This document shows positions 1 through 9,294 of a stretch of 64,000 nt of DNA, one piece after another. The position numbers and the translations under genes are program-made. Each line of letters opens with the position of its first letter. The first letter of the stretch is position 1. This stretch comes from a virus, in the IMG/VR virus record IMGVR_UViG_3300021959_010405, positions 53,430-117,429 of that record; one strand, given 5' to 3'. The notes under the pieces were generated by a model. The model saw only the letters and a list, made by a program, of their open reading frames with translations. It made no database searches and had not been told where the DNA came from.

Positions 1-262
1 GATCTTTACCTGCTGCCCATTTGTTGATAGCACTATATTTAATTTTATTAATGTTACCTTTCAAGTAATCTTCCCTATAGCTTGTAATTAAATCCTTATC
101 ACGTGTAATATATACGAGTTCAGTTAAATATTTAGCCTTAATAAAACTCTCACTGGATGCAGGGGGTTCTACATCATGAGAACGATTTACAATTGCACAG
201 CTTGTAACTAATACAAAAGGCAGTATAAATATCAATAGTTTTTTACTAAAATTCGTTAGCAT
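1..262 (-). CDS. Putative lipoprotein, C-terminus outside window
   Basis: The start codon is at 262 and the frame stays open to the window edge, so about 87 N-terminal residues are seen. Residues 1-22 look like a lipoprotein signal: K7-K8, a hydrophobic core, then the lipobox V-T-S-C with the lipidated Cys at 22. This ORF was read directly from the sequence. Its start overlaps the end of the gene behind it by 17 bases, which suggests co-transcription with the recombinase gene. An outer-spanin-like or superinfection-exclusion role is possible, but nothing in the visible part decides it. Confidence 0.6.
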   Translation of the reverse strand, partial: MLTNFSKKLLIFILPFVLVTSCAIVNRSHDVEPPASSESFIKAKYLTELVYITRDKDLITSYREDYLKGNINKIKYSAINKWAAGKD

Positions 263-455
263 ATAATTCCTTCTCATCATTTTCTTGATCTTTATCATCT
301 ATTAAAATTATTATCTCTTGATTTTTTTTAATTGTTTTAATTAATTTTTTAAATAATTTCTCTTGGGTTTTATTTAATAAAGTTATACCACCATTCGAAA
401 CGGCTTCCATCGTCTCAATTAAGTCGTCCTGCAAAAAATATTTTTTAAGCTTCAT
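246..455 (-). CDS. Hypothetical small protein
   Basis: A 69-residue, lysine-rich, probably cytoplasmic protein with no recognised domain. Residues 30-50 are strongly basic and predicted helical, and the C-terminus is acidic (D/E-rich). It overlaps the end of uvsX by 11 bases and the start of the lipoprotein gene by 17. It therefore belongs to the uvsX transcription unit and is probably translationally coupled. Function unknown. Confidence 0.55.
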   Translation of the reverse strand: MKLKKYFLQDDLIETMEAVSNGGITLLNKTQEKLFKKLIKTIKKNQEIIILIDDKDQENDEKELYANEF

Positions 456-1575
456 CCTTTACAACATCTCCGGTTTCGCTCTCTACAATCTCTTCAGGAA
501 CCTCTTCTTCTCCCTCCTCTAGATTACTGTACATCCATTCTGATTTAATTCTTTCTTCTAGTCTAGGTATAATAGTCTCTTCCCAGAGATCAACATCCTT
601 TCGAAAGTTTTTATAATATCCGATTTTTTTACCATCCTCTAACTGGTAAGTAGATCCAGTCTGTATCAAAACACCTAAACCTACAGCAATATCTAATAGA
701 CCATAAAATCTGTCTAGACCTTTTGAGAAGGATAGGTACATCTCTCCTTCGAGATATTGCTTTAAAAAACGATTTTTTCTTGTAAGAGCTCTAATAATAA
801 TACCAGAATATTTTTTCTGACTTACAGCAAGTTTACCATCACTGATCTTACCACCATCCTCCTTCATAGGTTTGCGAGCTAGCTGGACTGTTACAGATGG
901 CAGATATACAACCGATTTGCCTCCAGGCATATTTTTCTCAATTGATGGAAACATTGCAGATGGGTCATCGTATACATGGTTAGTAAGCAATACAGTTGTT
1001 TGTGTTGTAGCACCTAAATTAGTACATGTTTGAAGTAATGATTTAATTGCTCTAGCTTTAGTACCCATATCGACTGCGGTACTCTCTTTATTCATTCGAT
1101 TTAACTCAAGCTCGGATTGAAGATTCCCTAATGAATCTACTGCGATAATAAACTTACCTTCAAGCCCCTTTTCTTTAATAGCTTCGAATAATTTATAAAT
1201 AGCATTTCTTGTTTGTTCAATACTAGAACATGGTACATATTTTACATTTGAAATATCTAGACCAATCCTCTCAGCGGATTCCGGGTCGATCGCGTTCTCA
1301 GTATCAAATACGACTGGTATAAGACCTTCCTTTTGTGCATTAGCAAGAATCTTCATAACAAATAATGACTTACCAGTCATCGACTCACCCGCTAACATAG
1401 TCACTCGACCTTTGGGAATGCCTCCATTTACAGAACCAGAAATTATTGAATTTAATACATATGATCCTGTATCGATCCAGCCCTTTACCAGACTAAGGGA
1501 AGAGTTATCCAAGTAAGATGCGAAAGGGTTAATTTCGTCAATCTCATCTAATGCGCTTTTTATATCTTTATCCAT
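445..1575 (-). CDS. uvsX: UvsX, RecA-like strand-exchange recombinase
   Basis: A 376-residue homologue of T4 UvsX (391 aa), which forms filaments on single-stranded DNA and drives recombination-dependent replication. Walker A is G63-ESMTGKS-70, the Walker B strand F-I-I-A-V-D is at about 142-147, and T91/E92 follow the second core strand as in RecA. The C-terminus is a run of Glu and Asp, as in RecA-family proteins that tune DNA binding. UvsY and UvsW are encoded in the same early block. A promoter is visible at 1587-1614 with the -10 box 11 bases from the ATG, and a terminator at 1616-1643 insulates it from the gene behind. Confidence 0.95.
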   Translation of the reverse strand: MDKDIKSALDEIDEINPFASYLDNSSLSLVKGWIDTGSYVLNSIISGSVNGGIPKGRVTMLAGESMTGKSLFVMKILANAQKEGLIPVVFDTENAIDPESAERIGLDISNVKYVPCSSIEQTRNAIYKLFEAIKEKGLEGKFIIAVDSLGNLQSELELNRMNKESTAVDMGTKARAIKSLLQTCTNLGATTQTTVLLTNHVYDDPSAMFPSIEKNMPGGKSVVYLPSVTVQLARKPMKEDGGKISDGKLAVSQKKYSGIIIRALTRKNRFLKQYLEGEMYLSFSKGLDRFYGLLDIAVGLGVLIQTGSTYQLEDGKKIGYYKNFRKDVDLWEETIIPRLEERIKSEWMYSNLEEGEEEVPEEIVESETGDVVKDEA

Positions 1576-1586
1576 ATACTACAAAT

Positions 1587-1614
1587 AGTATAATATATAT
1601 TTTAAATTAGTCCA
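1587..1614 (-). promoter_or_regulatory. Early promoter of uvsX
   Basis: On the minus strand: -35 TGGACT (1614-1609), 16-bp spacer, -10 TATACT (1592-1587), then 11 bases to the ATG. It is placed just after the terminator of the preceding gene. Confidence 0.6.
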
Positions 1615-1615
1615 T

Positions 1616-1643
1616 AAAAAAAGCCCCCGTAGGGGGGCTTTTT
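1616..1643. terminator. Intrinsic terminator, strongest on minus strand
   Basis: Stem GCCCCC (1623-1628), four-base loop, GGGGGC (1633-1638). On the minus strand it is followed by seven T residues (complement of 1616-1622). On the plus strand five T residues follow. It ends the transcript of the gene at 1667-2050 and separates it from the uvsX promoter. Confidence 0.85.
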
Positions 1644-1666
1644 AATTATTTATTTTATATTATTTT

Positions 1667-2050
1667 TTATTCATCAAAAAGTTTGATCACCTTTTCACTA
1701 TTATCTGGTGTTACAATTTTTGATTCTGGAACTAGTCCGAAAGTTCTATTGTATTGCTGTAAGAGTCTTTCATCCAGCTCAATAGGTTTATTACTTACCG
1801 TAATATCACTTTTATTAAAAACCCACTCAGTACCTGTATCGCGCTGATCCGAACTTAGCAGCTCTGAAAACCATACTGGGAAAAGCTGTACTTGAATTTG
1901 ACCATCTTGAGTTGGTTGAAGGTGAACCGATGCAGGATTTCTCACTACGAGGGTTTTGGTATTTTCGCTAACTAGCTGGCCAATAATTGATCTTTGACCA
2001 TCAATAAAGGAAACTAAATCTTTTGCTTCGACTGGTGTTTTTTCACTCAT
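1667..2050 (-). CDS. Hypothetical protein, possibly Sm/SH3-like barrel
   Basis: 127 residues from the ATG at 2050. A TTG at 2086 would add 12 residues, but the ATG is preferred because a good early promoter (2059-2086) would place transcription start next to it. Short beta-rich stretches (residues 15-75) with alternating hydrophobics suggest a small barrel; this is inference and no named family is certain. It sits between the DNA polymerase and uvsX, and its promoter lies over the end of the polymerase gene. A terminator follows, so it is a one-gene unit. Confidence 0.7.
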   Translation of the reverse strand: MSEKTPVEAKDLVSFIDGQRSIIGQLVSENTKTLVVRNPASVHLQPTQDGQIQVQLFPVWFSELLSSDQRDTGTEWVFNKSDITVSNKPIELDERLLQQYNRTFGLVPESKIVTPDNSEKVIKLFDE

Positions 2051-2058
2051 ATATGTAT

Positions 2059-2086
2059 ATTTTATATTAACTTTTGTATTATTCAA
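2059..2086 (-). promoter_or_regulatory. Early promoter inside the end of gene 43
   Basis: On the minus strand: -35 TTGAAT (2086-2081) overlapping the polymerase stop codon, 16-bp spacer, -10 TAAAAT (2064-2059), then 8 bases to the ATG at 2050. Confidence 0.6.
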
Positions 2087-4692
2087 GAAAATAATTCAAA
2101 TAAATCACAACGAATCTGCTCGTTAGGCTTTCTTGCCACCCAATTTACGCGTTTGTAGAATCGCTCAACAACGCTAAAAACAATTTTGTTAAACATTTTT
2201 TCATAATCAACCTTAAATAGATCTTTCATCTGACTAGGAAGTTCATCCTTAAACCCGATAACTGAGACCCCATACTTATTTGCTGGCTGGACATACATCC
2301 AGCGAATTTTATCGCCCGTGTTTACCGGCTCATATTCGGTATCAATTGAAAGATCTTTAAGGATATTATTATAATAGTAACCCGCTTTTGCATGAACTGG
2401 CATGCCTTTACATGTTTGAAATCCATTGCATTTTCTTACATACTCATCAAACGATGATAATCCCACAACAAAGGATATATCTTCAACTGGTAGCGAAGTA
2501 AAAATATCATATGCTTCTTTAACGGCTTTATCCGTCTCAGCTTGAGACCTTTTCATTAACATCGTCTCAATAATATTTTTTACATAAGGCTTTACCGGAT
2601 CGGGCATTGTTGTTCTTACAACTTCAACTCCGGTATACTTAAACTTATTAACCTTTACATCCTCATCATCTAGAATATGCATTGCATATCGTTTTTTCTC
2701 TAAAAATAAGCTAACATCGCTTATTACTTCCCTTTTAAATACAAGTCTACAATCTTGAGAGTTGAAAGATTTAATAGCCCATTCTGTTATGTTTTTGTTT
2801 AGATAATCTGTTAGTTCCTCACTGTACTTATAAACGTCGCTAGATAAATTACCATTTTCATCTGCAAACTCTTTTATAATCCCACTATCTACTAGAGACT
2901 TAATCGATATATAACACGAATCAGTATCATTATATACAACCGGGTCATTATGTTTTAAATAATCATCTGATATATTGGTCTTTTCTTTAAGATAGTTTTT
3001 AGCTAAAACGTTGGATTGTTTAATAACAGCTTGACCCGAAAGTGTAATACTACTAGCGATGTCATCATCTCCAATAGGCGAATGTTTATTACCGAAATAC
3101 CCATATGCGCTATTAATAAGAACTTTAATTGTCAATTGCTTAGTATCGAGTCTATTAATTGTAAATTTAAGTTCTTGCTTCCTGTTTTCGCTATCAATAT
3201 CAGTTTTATCTTGTAAGCTAACTAATTCTAAAGTAGCTTTACGAAGATCGTCCTTAACCTCTACTCGCTTGTTGTAATAAAAGTCTACCATCTCTGGCAT
3301 AATACCTTTAGTTTTCTGAGAAAATAAAATACCTGCTTTCGATATCGCTAAACTTTCTTTCTTAACTAGTTGACCAAATTGAGCAGGGGTTAAATCAAAC
3401 GTTTCTCCGTTTACGTACCTTACTACCACTTTACTCGAGTCATGAGAGACGATCTTACCAACTTTAGTCTCCGGAGACATGTTAAGAGAAATCATTAGGT
3501 TGGGATATAGGGAGTTAGCATCAAATGATACCACATACTGCTGAAAACCCTCTAAAGGTTCGCCTACGAATGCACCTGGATTCTTACCAGAGTCTTCATG
3601 TCTAACAAACGTTGCAATCTTTTGATTCCGGTCACGTGCTCTAATAGTAGCCGCTCCATTGATAACAGCAACAGCGCCCATTGCAGCTTCGAACGTAGTC
3701 AATCCAACGTATGCTAACATTCGAATCAACTCCATATATCGCAATTCTTCATCTAGCCTTTGGAGCAGAAAAACGTCGTGTATGTTATATTCAACAAACG
3801 TTTGCCAGTCTTGCGCACATAAATCAGCAATGTGCATATTGCCGTATTCGATTTTTTTCTCCCCGATTTCAATTTGAGCAATATTATCTAATTTATATGA
3901 ATCACGATTTTTTAATTGAAATCTTTTGTATACATCAAGATAATCTAAACAAGAAATGCCATCAATAAACCATCTTACTGAATTTTTACCGAATGCTCCT
4001 CTAATAGCTCTATTATAAACATTTCCAGTAGGTGATAATCTGCGAACATGCTCCTCACCCATTACGTTATGAATTCGGTTTATAATGTAAGGTATATCGA
4101 AGCCAGCTGAGTTCCACCCAGATATAATATCCGGATAGTCTGCTTCTAGAAACGTTAGCATTTTGTCAATAAGCTCAATCTCCGTCTTACAGTTGTAATA
4201 TGTAAGTTCAGATGGATCAAACTTCGAGGAATCAAACTCCCCTACCCCCCATACGTGCTTATGCTTCTCGATAGTATCATAGATAGTTACTACGTTGATT
4301 GGGTGCACTGCCTCTTCAGGGTCTGGAAACTCATCCCGAGCTACAGCCTCAATATCAATAAACTGTACCTTGAGAGGCATCGATGAAAACTCGGGCAGCT
4401 CATTATCCTGCCAGTATTCATCAATTAAGAACTGCTGATATGTTGGAAGATTTTCAAATAATCTTCTTATACCGGTATCACGAATAAACCTTGTTCTTTC
4501 ATACTGATTATTGAATACCTTCTTACGTACTTTAGTTTTATATATAGAAACTTCGTCTCCATTTTTGTCCTCGATATATACGTACGGTCTATATGGCTGA
4601 GTATACGAGGTGCGATTTCCTTGAGCGTCCCATGTCCATACTTTAACTTCTTTAGTCCGCGGTATGTATGAAATATTTCTATATCCTATCAT
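2083..4692 (-). CDS. 43: Family B DNA polymerase (gp43)
   Basis: Replicative polymerase, 869 residues (T4 gp43 is 898). The 3'-5' exonuclease motifs are present: F-I-D-I-E-A at 111-116 (Exo I), a G-W-N-S-x-x-F-D block near 190-200 (Exo II) and Y-N-I-H-D near 303 (Exo III). The polymerase motifs follow in order: S-x-D-A-N-S-L-Y-P-N near 390 (motif A), K-V-L-I-N-S-A-Y-G near 519 (motif B) and Y-N-D-T-D-S near 586 (motif C). All catalytic carboxylates are in place, so proofreading and synthesis should both be active. Its ATG overlaps the stop of the glycosyltransferase gene behind it by 4 bases. Confidence 0.97.
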   Translation of the reverse strand: MIGYRNISYIPRTKEVKVWTWDAQGNRTSYTQPYRPYVYIEDKNGDEVSIYKTKVRKKVFNNQYERTRFIRDTGIRRLFENLPTYQQFLIDEYWQDNELPEFSSMPLKVQFIDIEAVARDEFPDPEEAVHPINVVTIYDTIEKHKHVWGVGEFDSSKFDPSELTYYNCKTEIELIDKMLTFLEADYPDIISGWNSAGFDIPYIINRIHNVMGEEHVRRLSPTGNVYNRAIRGAFGKNSVRWFIDGISCLDYLDVYKRFQLKNRDSYKLDNIAQIEIGEKKIEYGNMHIADLCAQDWQTFVEYNIHDVFLLQRLDEELRYMELIRMLAYVGLTTFEAAMGAVAVINGAATIRARDRNQKIATFVRHEDSGKNPGAFVGEPLEGFQQYVVSFDANSLYPNLMISLNMSPETKVGKIVSHDSSKVVVRYVNGETFDLTPAQFGQLVKKESLAISKAGILFSQKTKGIMPEMVDFYYNKRVEVKDDLRKATLELVSLQDKTDIDSENRKQELKFTINRLDTKQLTIKVLINSAYGYFGNKHSPIGDDDIASSITLSGQAVIKQSNVLAKNYLKEKTNISDDYLKHNDPVVYNDTDSCYISIKSLVDSGIIKEFADENGNLSSDVYKYSEELTDYLNKNITEWAIKSFNSQDCRLVFKREVISDVSLFLEKKRYAMHILDDEDVKVNKFKYTGVEVVRTTMPDPVKPYVKNIIETMLMKRSQAETDKAVKEAYDIFTSLPVEDISFVVGLSSFDEYVRKCNGFQTCKGMPVHAKAGYYYNNILKDLSIDTEYEPVNTGDKIRWMYVQPANKYGVSVIGFKDELPSQMKDLFKVDYEKMFNKIVFSVVERFYKRVNWVARKPNEQIRCDLFELFS

Positions 4693-5921
4693 CGATTAAA
4701 TTTCGATAACATTATACGACCTGGATCACCATAAGGCAAATTAAAAAGTTCTAAAAAGCAATCTAAATTTTCATCTCGTTCGAGAAATCTTTTTTCCGCT
4801 ACCTTATATCGACTAACAGCCTCTGATTTATATTTTCTACCATTAGATAGAGTCTGTTCAATTTTTTTGATCATGTCATCTCCATCACTAAACTTAATAG
4901 GTGCATCTTTATATGTGCACATATCTTGACATGCAATAGGTATACCGAGAGCACAAGCCTCGATATATTTTAGATCACTTTTCGCTCTATTAAAGTTATT
5001 ATCAACTAATGGGGCTACTGCCATTTGAATTTCAAGATCGTTTAATTTCTCAGGGTATAAATAAATTTGCTGCCATGGATGGAACTCTATCTCTCCAGAC
5101 TGTACGTATGGTCTAAGTGCAATAGGAAATGCTCCTACAAATACCCATTGAAATCTCTTACGTGTTTTAATTACAGCTTCTATAACGTGATTAAAATCAT
5201 CCCGTTGTTTATCTTTATTATCAACATCGAAATGTGCTCCTGAACCGGCATATAGTATTCGAGGTTTATTCTGATGCTTTTTATAAAGCTGAGTTACTCT
5301 TTTCTCATTAAAGAAATTGCCAATCCAAAACTTAGGTGGAAAGTTAGGTATAACTGTAACCTCCTCTTTACCTGTTTTTTCTCTATAATAATCACGCATA
5401 AACTCACATGTGCATGTAATTTCATCGCACAACTTCATTATTTCGAGAGAAGATTCTCTTATTTCGTCGCTTTCAAATGCAAACTTAAATTTATTATAAT
5501 CAGGAATATCCTCCCGAAATATAATATCATCAATTTCATAAACAATCCTACAGCCTACCCTGGGCTGTATTTCTTTCTTCAAAAATTTTACAAACTCTAA
5601 TTGATTTTTTGTAGCCTGGCGCTGTACTCGAATAACTTTTACATTTGTATAAAATTCAGGATTAGTAATCATTACTGATGAATTTTGTACTAATGCTTTA
5701 TTGTGTACATTTAATAAATGCTCAGGCCATAACATTCTCCATAAACCGCAACCACTATAGTCAGCTAAATAGTTAATACAGCGAGGTAAATCCGTGGGGT
5801 CTCCGGACTGCTTGGGAGGGGGCTTGGGTCGGGAGAAGTTTGATTCTCCAGATGGTAGATGTGGGGGACCATATGGAGACGAAAACGGAGATGAAAACGG
5901 GAGACCCTGATTGGTAATCAT
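4689..5921 (-). CDS. Glycosyltransferase, GT4-like
   Basis: 410 residues. The N-terminal 45 residues are rich in Pro, Ser and Gly and look disordered. A GT-B type fold follows: an acceptor-side half containing R-I-V-Y-E-I-D-D-I at about 123-131, and a donor-binding half with P-R-I-L-Y-A-G-S-G near 217 and the GT4-type stretch R-A-K-S-D-L-K-Y-I-E-A near 314. It probably transfers a sugar to a phage or host acceptor; donor and acceptor are unknown. It has a Shine-Dalgarno-like AAAGGAG upstream and sits between gp46 and gp43, so it is expressed early with replication genes. That position is odd for a glycosyltransferase and would suit modification of DNA or of a host component. Confidence 0.75.
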   Translation of the reverse strand: MITNQGLPFSSPFSSPYGPPHLPSGESNFSRPKPPPKQSGDPTDLPRCINYLADYSGCGLWRMLWPEHLLNVHNKALVQNSSVMITNPEFYTNVKVIRVQRQATKNQLEFVKFLKKEIQPRVGCRIVYEIDDIIFREDIPDYNKFKFAFESDEIRESSLEIMKLCDEITCTCEFMRDYYREKTGKEEVTVIPNFPPKFWIGNFFNEKRVTQLYKKHQNKPRILYAGSGAHFDVDNKDKQRDDFNHVIEAVIKTRKRFQWVFVGAFPIALRPYVQSGEIEFHPWQQIYLYPEKLNDLEIQMAVAPLVDNNFNRAKSDLKYIEACALGIPIACQDMCTYKDAPIKFSDGDDMIKKIEQTLSNGRKYKSEAVSRYKVAEKRFLERDENLDCFLELFNLPYGDPGRIMLSKFNR

Positions 5922-5944
5922 TGATATTATTTAAACTCCTTTAT

Positions 5945-7759
5945 CTAAACATCAACACTTTTAACACGTGTAGTTATACCATTTTCTTTTTGAAGATATA
6001 TTATTTCCGCATTATCAGTTATTGACTTAATAGCTTCCGGTCGATGTGTAATAACGAAAACACATTCATTATTAGACGAAACTCTATCGTTAAGAATATT
6101 ATTAACTAACTCTACACCCTTACTGTCTAAACTTGAGTCATATAGCTCATCAAAGAAACTAACATTGTATGCAACGTTCCCTTGCATGCGTCGCGCATCG
6201 GCGAAGGTAAACAAACATGCTAAATCTATATTTTTTCTTTCTCCGTCTGAAAAATTATAATAAGAACAAATTTTATTATTATCGTTTATAATTTCCTCTT
6301 CAAAATATTCGTTGAAGACACATATGCAGTTTGCGTCCATTTTTTTCAAATAGTATGCAAGTCTACTATTAAAAATCTGCAATATTTGTTTAACAATATA
6401 TGCTTTAACCCCTTCTTCGGATACTACAAATTTACTAATATCAATGATATTCATCATATCACGATTTTTTTCAACCTTTTGCGATATATCCTCTATCTCT
6501 TTCTTAACTTCATTAATTATAAAATCTATATTTGTTTCGGTTGATTTAAGGTTTGCAATATCTATTTCTAGACTCTCAATCCAACTCTCATGCTGTTTTA
6601 TATTTTGCTCAATATTATCCTTAGATGAAGCTTCTACATTAGCTACATTTAATTTTTGTTGAATCTTTATTAAGGATTCATTTAATTTATCCTTAACGGA
6701 TTGTAATTTACTAATTACCTTATTACAATCTTCAAGATCTTGTTTTCGAGTTTTTATTTTCTCGGCAATAATTTTCTTACCGTCAGATATGCAATCGCGA
6801 TCATGATCCTCAATCTGACGTAAACAAGTTGGGCATTTATTTTCAGTTGTACCAATATTCTTATAATCTTGTCCATCGCGTTTTATATCTGTTTTAATTT
6901 CAGCACAAATTTCAAGCTGATCTCTTATTTTACTTTCTACTCTTTCAATACCATCTACAACTTCATCTAATTTGCTTTTGATTGCAGTAGTATCAGCCTC
7001 TTTTATTTTATTTAATTTATTTTTTAAATCTTTAATAGTTTTTTTATTGTCTTTATATCTTTTATTGTAGTCGACTAATTTATCTTTTCTACTCTTAAGT
7101 ATATCCTCTCGTTGATCCTTATAATTGGTCTGGGATTTATTTTTTTCCTCTAATTTAGTTAGATCGATTTCATAGTCTCTTTTTATTTCATTATAATCAT
7201 TTCTAGCTAGCTTTAGCATTTCCCCGAATACCTCTAAGGAAAAAATATTTTCAATAAACTTACGCTTAGCAATAACCTTCTGACCCATAAACGGTATGGT
7301 ATTATTAGAGGTCATTACGACACAATTTTTAAATATCTCTCCCGACGCCTCTATTAGTTCTAATATATACTGTGTTGTATTAGCTATTGAGTCGCGAGTT
7401 ATATCTTCCCCATTTTTTATTAATATTAACTTCGAGGGGTTTAAAGATCTTTGTATTAAGTATTCGCTAGTCTCCTCAGGGGAGGTAATTTTAAATTTTA
7501 AAGATACGCTACATTTACCATTGGTAATATTATTTACAATAAGGTCTTTTTTATTTATATCTCGGATAGTTTTACCAAATATAGCAAAATAAAAAGCATC
7601 AGCTATAGTGCTTTTACCTACCCCATTTTTACGATCTATTTTATCCTTATTGTTACCCGTAATGACATGCATTCCAGGTTTAAATTCTATTTCGATCGGA
7701 TCTTCTCCAACAGAAAAAAAGTTTTGCAATTTAAGGGTTTTGAAAAATACGTGCTTCAT
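5945..7759 (-). CDS. 46: gp46, Rad50/SbcC-like recombination nuclease subunit
   Basis: 604 residues (T4 gp46 is 560), the SMC-type ATPase half of the gp46/gp47 complex that resects DNA ends for recombination and host DNA degradation. Walker A is in R43-K-N-G-V-G-K-S-T51. Long charged coiled-coil arms flank a zinc-hook C-P-T-C near 308. The ABC signature N-F-S-D-G-E-R-K is near 505 and Walker B S-F-F-D-E-L near 530. The start overlaps the stop of gene 47 by one base, so the two are translationally coupled and made in similar amounts. Confidence 0.95.
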   Translation of the reverse strand: MKHVFFKTLKLQNFFSVGEDPIEIEFKPGMHVITGNNKDKIDRKNGVGKSTIADAFYFAIFGKTIRDINKKDLIVNNITNGKCSVSLKFKITSPEETSEYLIQRSLNPSKLILIKNGEDITRDSIANTTQYILELIEASGEIFKNCVVMTSNNTIPFMGQKVIAKRKFIENIFSLEVFGEMLKLARNDYNEIKRDYEIDLTKLEEKNKSQTNYKDQREDILKSRKDKLVDYNKRYKDNKKTIKDLKNKLNKIKEADTTAIKSKLDEVVDGIERVESKIRDQLEICAEIKTDIKRDGQDYKNIGTTENKCPTCLRQIEDHDRDCISDGKKIIAEKIKTRKQDLEDCNKVISKLQSVKDKLNESLIKIQQKLNVANVEASSKDNIEQNIKQHESWIESLEIDIANLKSTETNIDFIINEVKKEIEDISQKVEKNRDMMNIIDISKFVVSEEGVKAYIVKQILQIFNSRLAYYLKKMDANCICVFNEYFEEEIINDNNKICSYYNFSDGERKNIDLACLFTFADARRMQGNVAYNVSFFDELYDSSLDSKGVELVNNILNDRVSSNNECVFVITHRPEAIKSITDNAEIIYLQKENGITTRVKSVDV

Positions 7760-8805
7760 TAGTGCGTAACTCTTTTATATAAGTCATTAACATATTGAAC
7801 AACTGGCTCATTATTATCTATATCCATTATGTTTATAAATTCGGTTATTGCTCTCTCCATATCAATTCCTGAAAAATCATGCTCACCCTCTTCATCAATC
7901 ATGGTATTGAAATTAATATCATGCTCTACTTCAATTTGTATGGGTTGTAAAGCTCTAAATTGTTTAAAAAGAAATTCCGAATGTTTGGTAGATATTCTCT
8001 TATCAATAATAAACTTTATTATATTGCCCTTTACAATCTTTTTTAGATCGGCTAGAGGTACTTTCTTTTCCGCAATCTCAGATAAAAATATTTTATAAAA
8101 TCGAGGCGATATATTATTTTCTATAAAATCAATGTTATTTGTATCTAAATCAACAAAATATATACCTTTTGTATCCCCAGCGTCACCAAAATCCATCTGA
8201 AACGGATTACCCACATAAATGATTTGACCTTTTTTTAGCTTTCTCTCAGATCTTAAATGAAAATGCCCTGTAAATGTTAGGGGTGATTTTTTAAGAATAT
8301 CGGAAGTCTTAATGCCATGGTCACAAATTTTAAATGAATTGAGCTTGAATGACTCAATCTCGAAATGACCAAATAAGATATCACTTTTAGGTATATCCTT
8401 CTCAGAGGTACCCCACGGTATAAAAGATATTTTTTTACCGCCATCCGTTGTTATGGTAGTAGTCTTATCTAGAACTGTAATATTATCTCTCCCGTCAAAA
8501 ATAGAAAGAGAATTTACTGAAGATGACTCTTTATAATAACAATCATGATTACCCGGAATAAATGTAATATTATAGTCCTTCAATTCATTAAGAACTTTAG
8601 CGGAGTGAGATATAGTATTGGTTGCGATTGAATCTCTATAATGGTAGAAATCTCCGCAAAAAACAATATCTTTTATACCTCGACTGTCCACAGTACTCTT
8701 AAACCACTTGACCCAATCAAGAGTTATCTTATGCCATATGGGACTATCTCTATGTACACCGATGTGTATATCACTAAAGATAGCAATGTTACTTGATTTA
8801 ATCAT
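7759..8805 (-). CDS. 47: gp47, Mre11/SbcD-like nuclease subunit
   Basis: 348 residues (T4 gp47 is 339), the metallophosphoesterase nuclease partner of gp46. Phosphoesterase motifs in order: S-D12-I-H14 (motif I), G51-D52 (II), G85-N-H-D88 (III), F-G-H-F near 146 (IV) and T-G-H-F-H near 186 (V). It overlaps the end of gene 55 by 4 bases (ATGA) and gene 46 by one base. The 55-47-46 order therefore forms one early unit starting from the promoter at 9263-9290. Confidence 0.95.
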   Translation of the reverse strand: MIKSSNIAIFSDIHIGVHRDSPIWHKITLDWVKWFKSTVDSRGIKDIVFCGDFYHYRDSIATNTISHSAKVLNELKDYNITFIPGNHDCYYKESSSVNSLSIFDGRDNITVLDKTTTITTDGGKKISFIPWGTSEKDIPKSDILFGHFEIESFKLNSFKICDHGIKTSDILKKSPLTFTGHFHLRSERKLKKGQIIYVGNPFQMDFGDAGDTKGIYFVDLDTNNIDFIENNISPRFYKIFLSEIAEKKVPLADLKKIVKGNIIKFIIDKRISTKHSEFLFKQFRALQPIQIEVEHDINFNTMIDEEGEHDFSGIDMERAITEFINIMDIDNNEPVVQYVNDLYKRVTH

Positions 8806-9251
8806 AAATCACTATCGTAAAAGTCACCTTCTTCTAGATTAGATATATTTTTTGTATAAACTTTACCGTCGCTGGAATCAATCATATGTCTTTCGTAAAC
8901 TTCTTCGCGATATTCGGTTTCTGCTTGATGCAATCTTTTTTCCTTTTTAATTCTATTAATAAACGATCTAAAAGCTATAGTAGTAAAATAGGAGAAGGGA
9001 TTATATTTTGATGTTACATCGAAATTTTTATTTTTTAAAGCTGCATACATCTTCACGATTGCATCACCTACCATCTCATCTCTATACGTATAATCTTTAA
9101 ATTTAGAATTGTAGCTTAAGCCTGTCGCTATTTTATTAATGCATTCTCCGAGATAATCTTCGAATTTATCGCTTTGATAGAAACGGGCTATTGCATCCTT
9201 AAACTCTTTAGGTTCTACATAATAATTGCTCTTATCTTTAGTCTTTGCCAT
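8802..9251 (-). CDS. 55: gp55-like late-transcription sigma factor
   Basis: 149 residues (T4 gp55 is 185). The sigma-region-2-like core runs through residues 45-100: a D-E-M-V-G-D-A-I-V-K-M helix, then a Y-N-P-F-S-Y-F-T-x-x-A-F-R-S-F-I-N-R-I-K-K segment that corresponds to the part of gp55 binding core polymerase and reading the TATAAATA box. The many TATAAATA-like boxes in front of structural genes here are its expected targets. Its own promoter (9263-9290) is of the early -35/-10 type, and GAAGG in the 11-base leader could serve as Shine-Dalgarno. Confidence 0.88.
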   Translation of the reverse strand: MAKTKDKSNYYVEPKEFKDAIARFYQSDKFEDYLGECINKIATGLSYNSKFKDYTYRDEMVGDAIVKMYAALKNKNFDVTSKYNPFSYFTTIAFRSFINRIKKEKRLHQAETEYREEVYERHMIDSSDGKVYTKNISNLEEGDFYDSDL

Positions 9252-9262
9252 AGCTAACCTTC

Positions 9263-9290
9263 ATTATAGTAGATTATTATAATAATTCAA
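9263..9290 (-). promoter_or_regulatory. Early promoter of gene 55-47-46
   Basis: On the minus strand: -35 TTGAAT (9290-9285), 16-bp spacer, -10 TATAAT (9268-9263), then an 11-base leader carrying GAAGG before the ATG. Confidence 0.7.
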
Positions 9291-9294
9291 CTCA

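Noticed and set aside
2051-2086. TTG start for the 1667-2050 gene
   Set aside because: The ATG at 2050 is preferred since the early promoter 2059-2086 occupies the extension.
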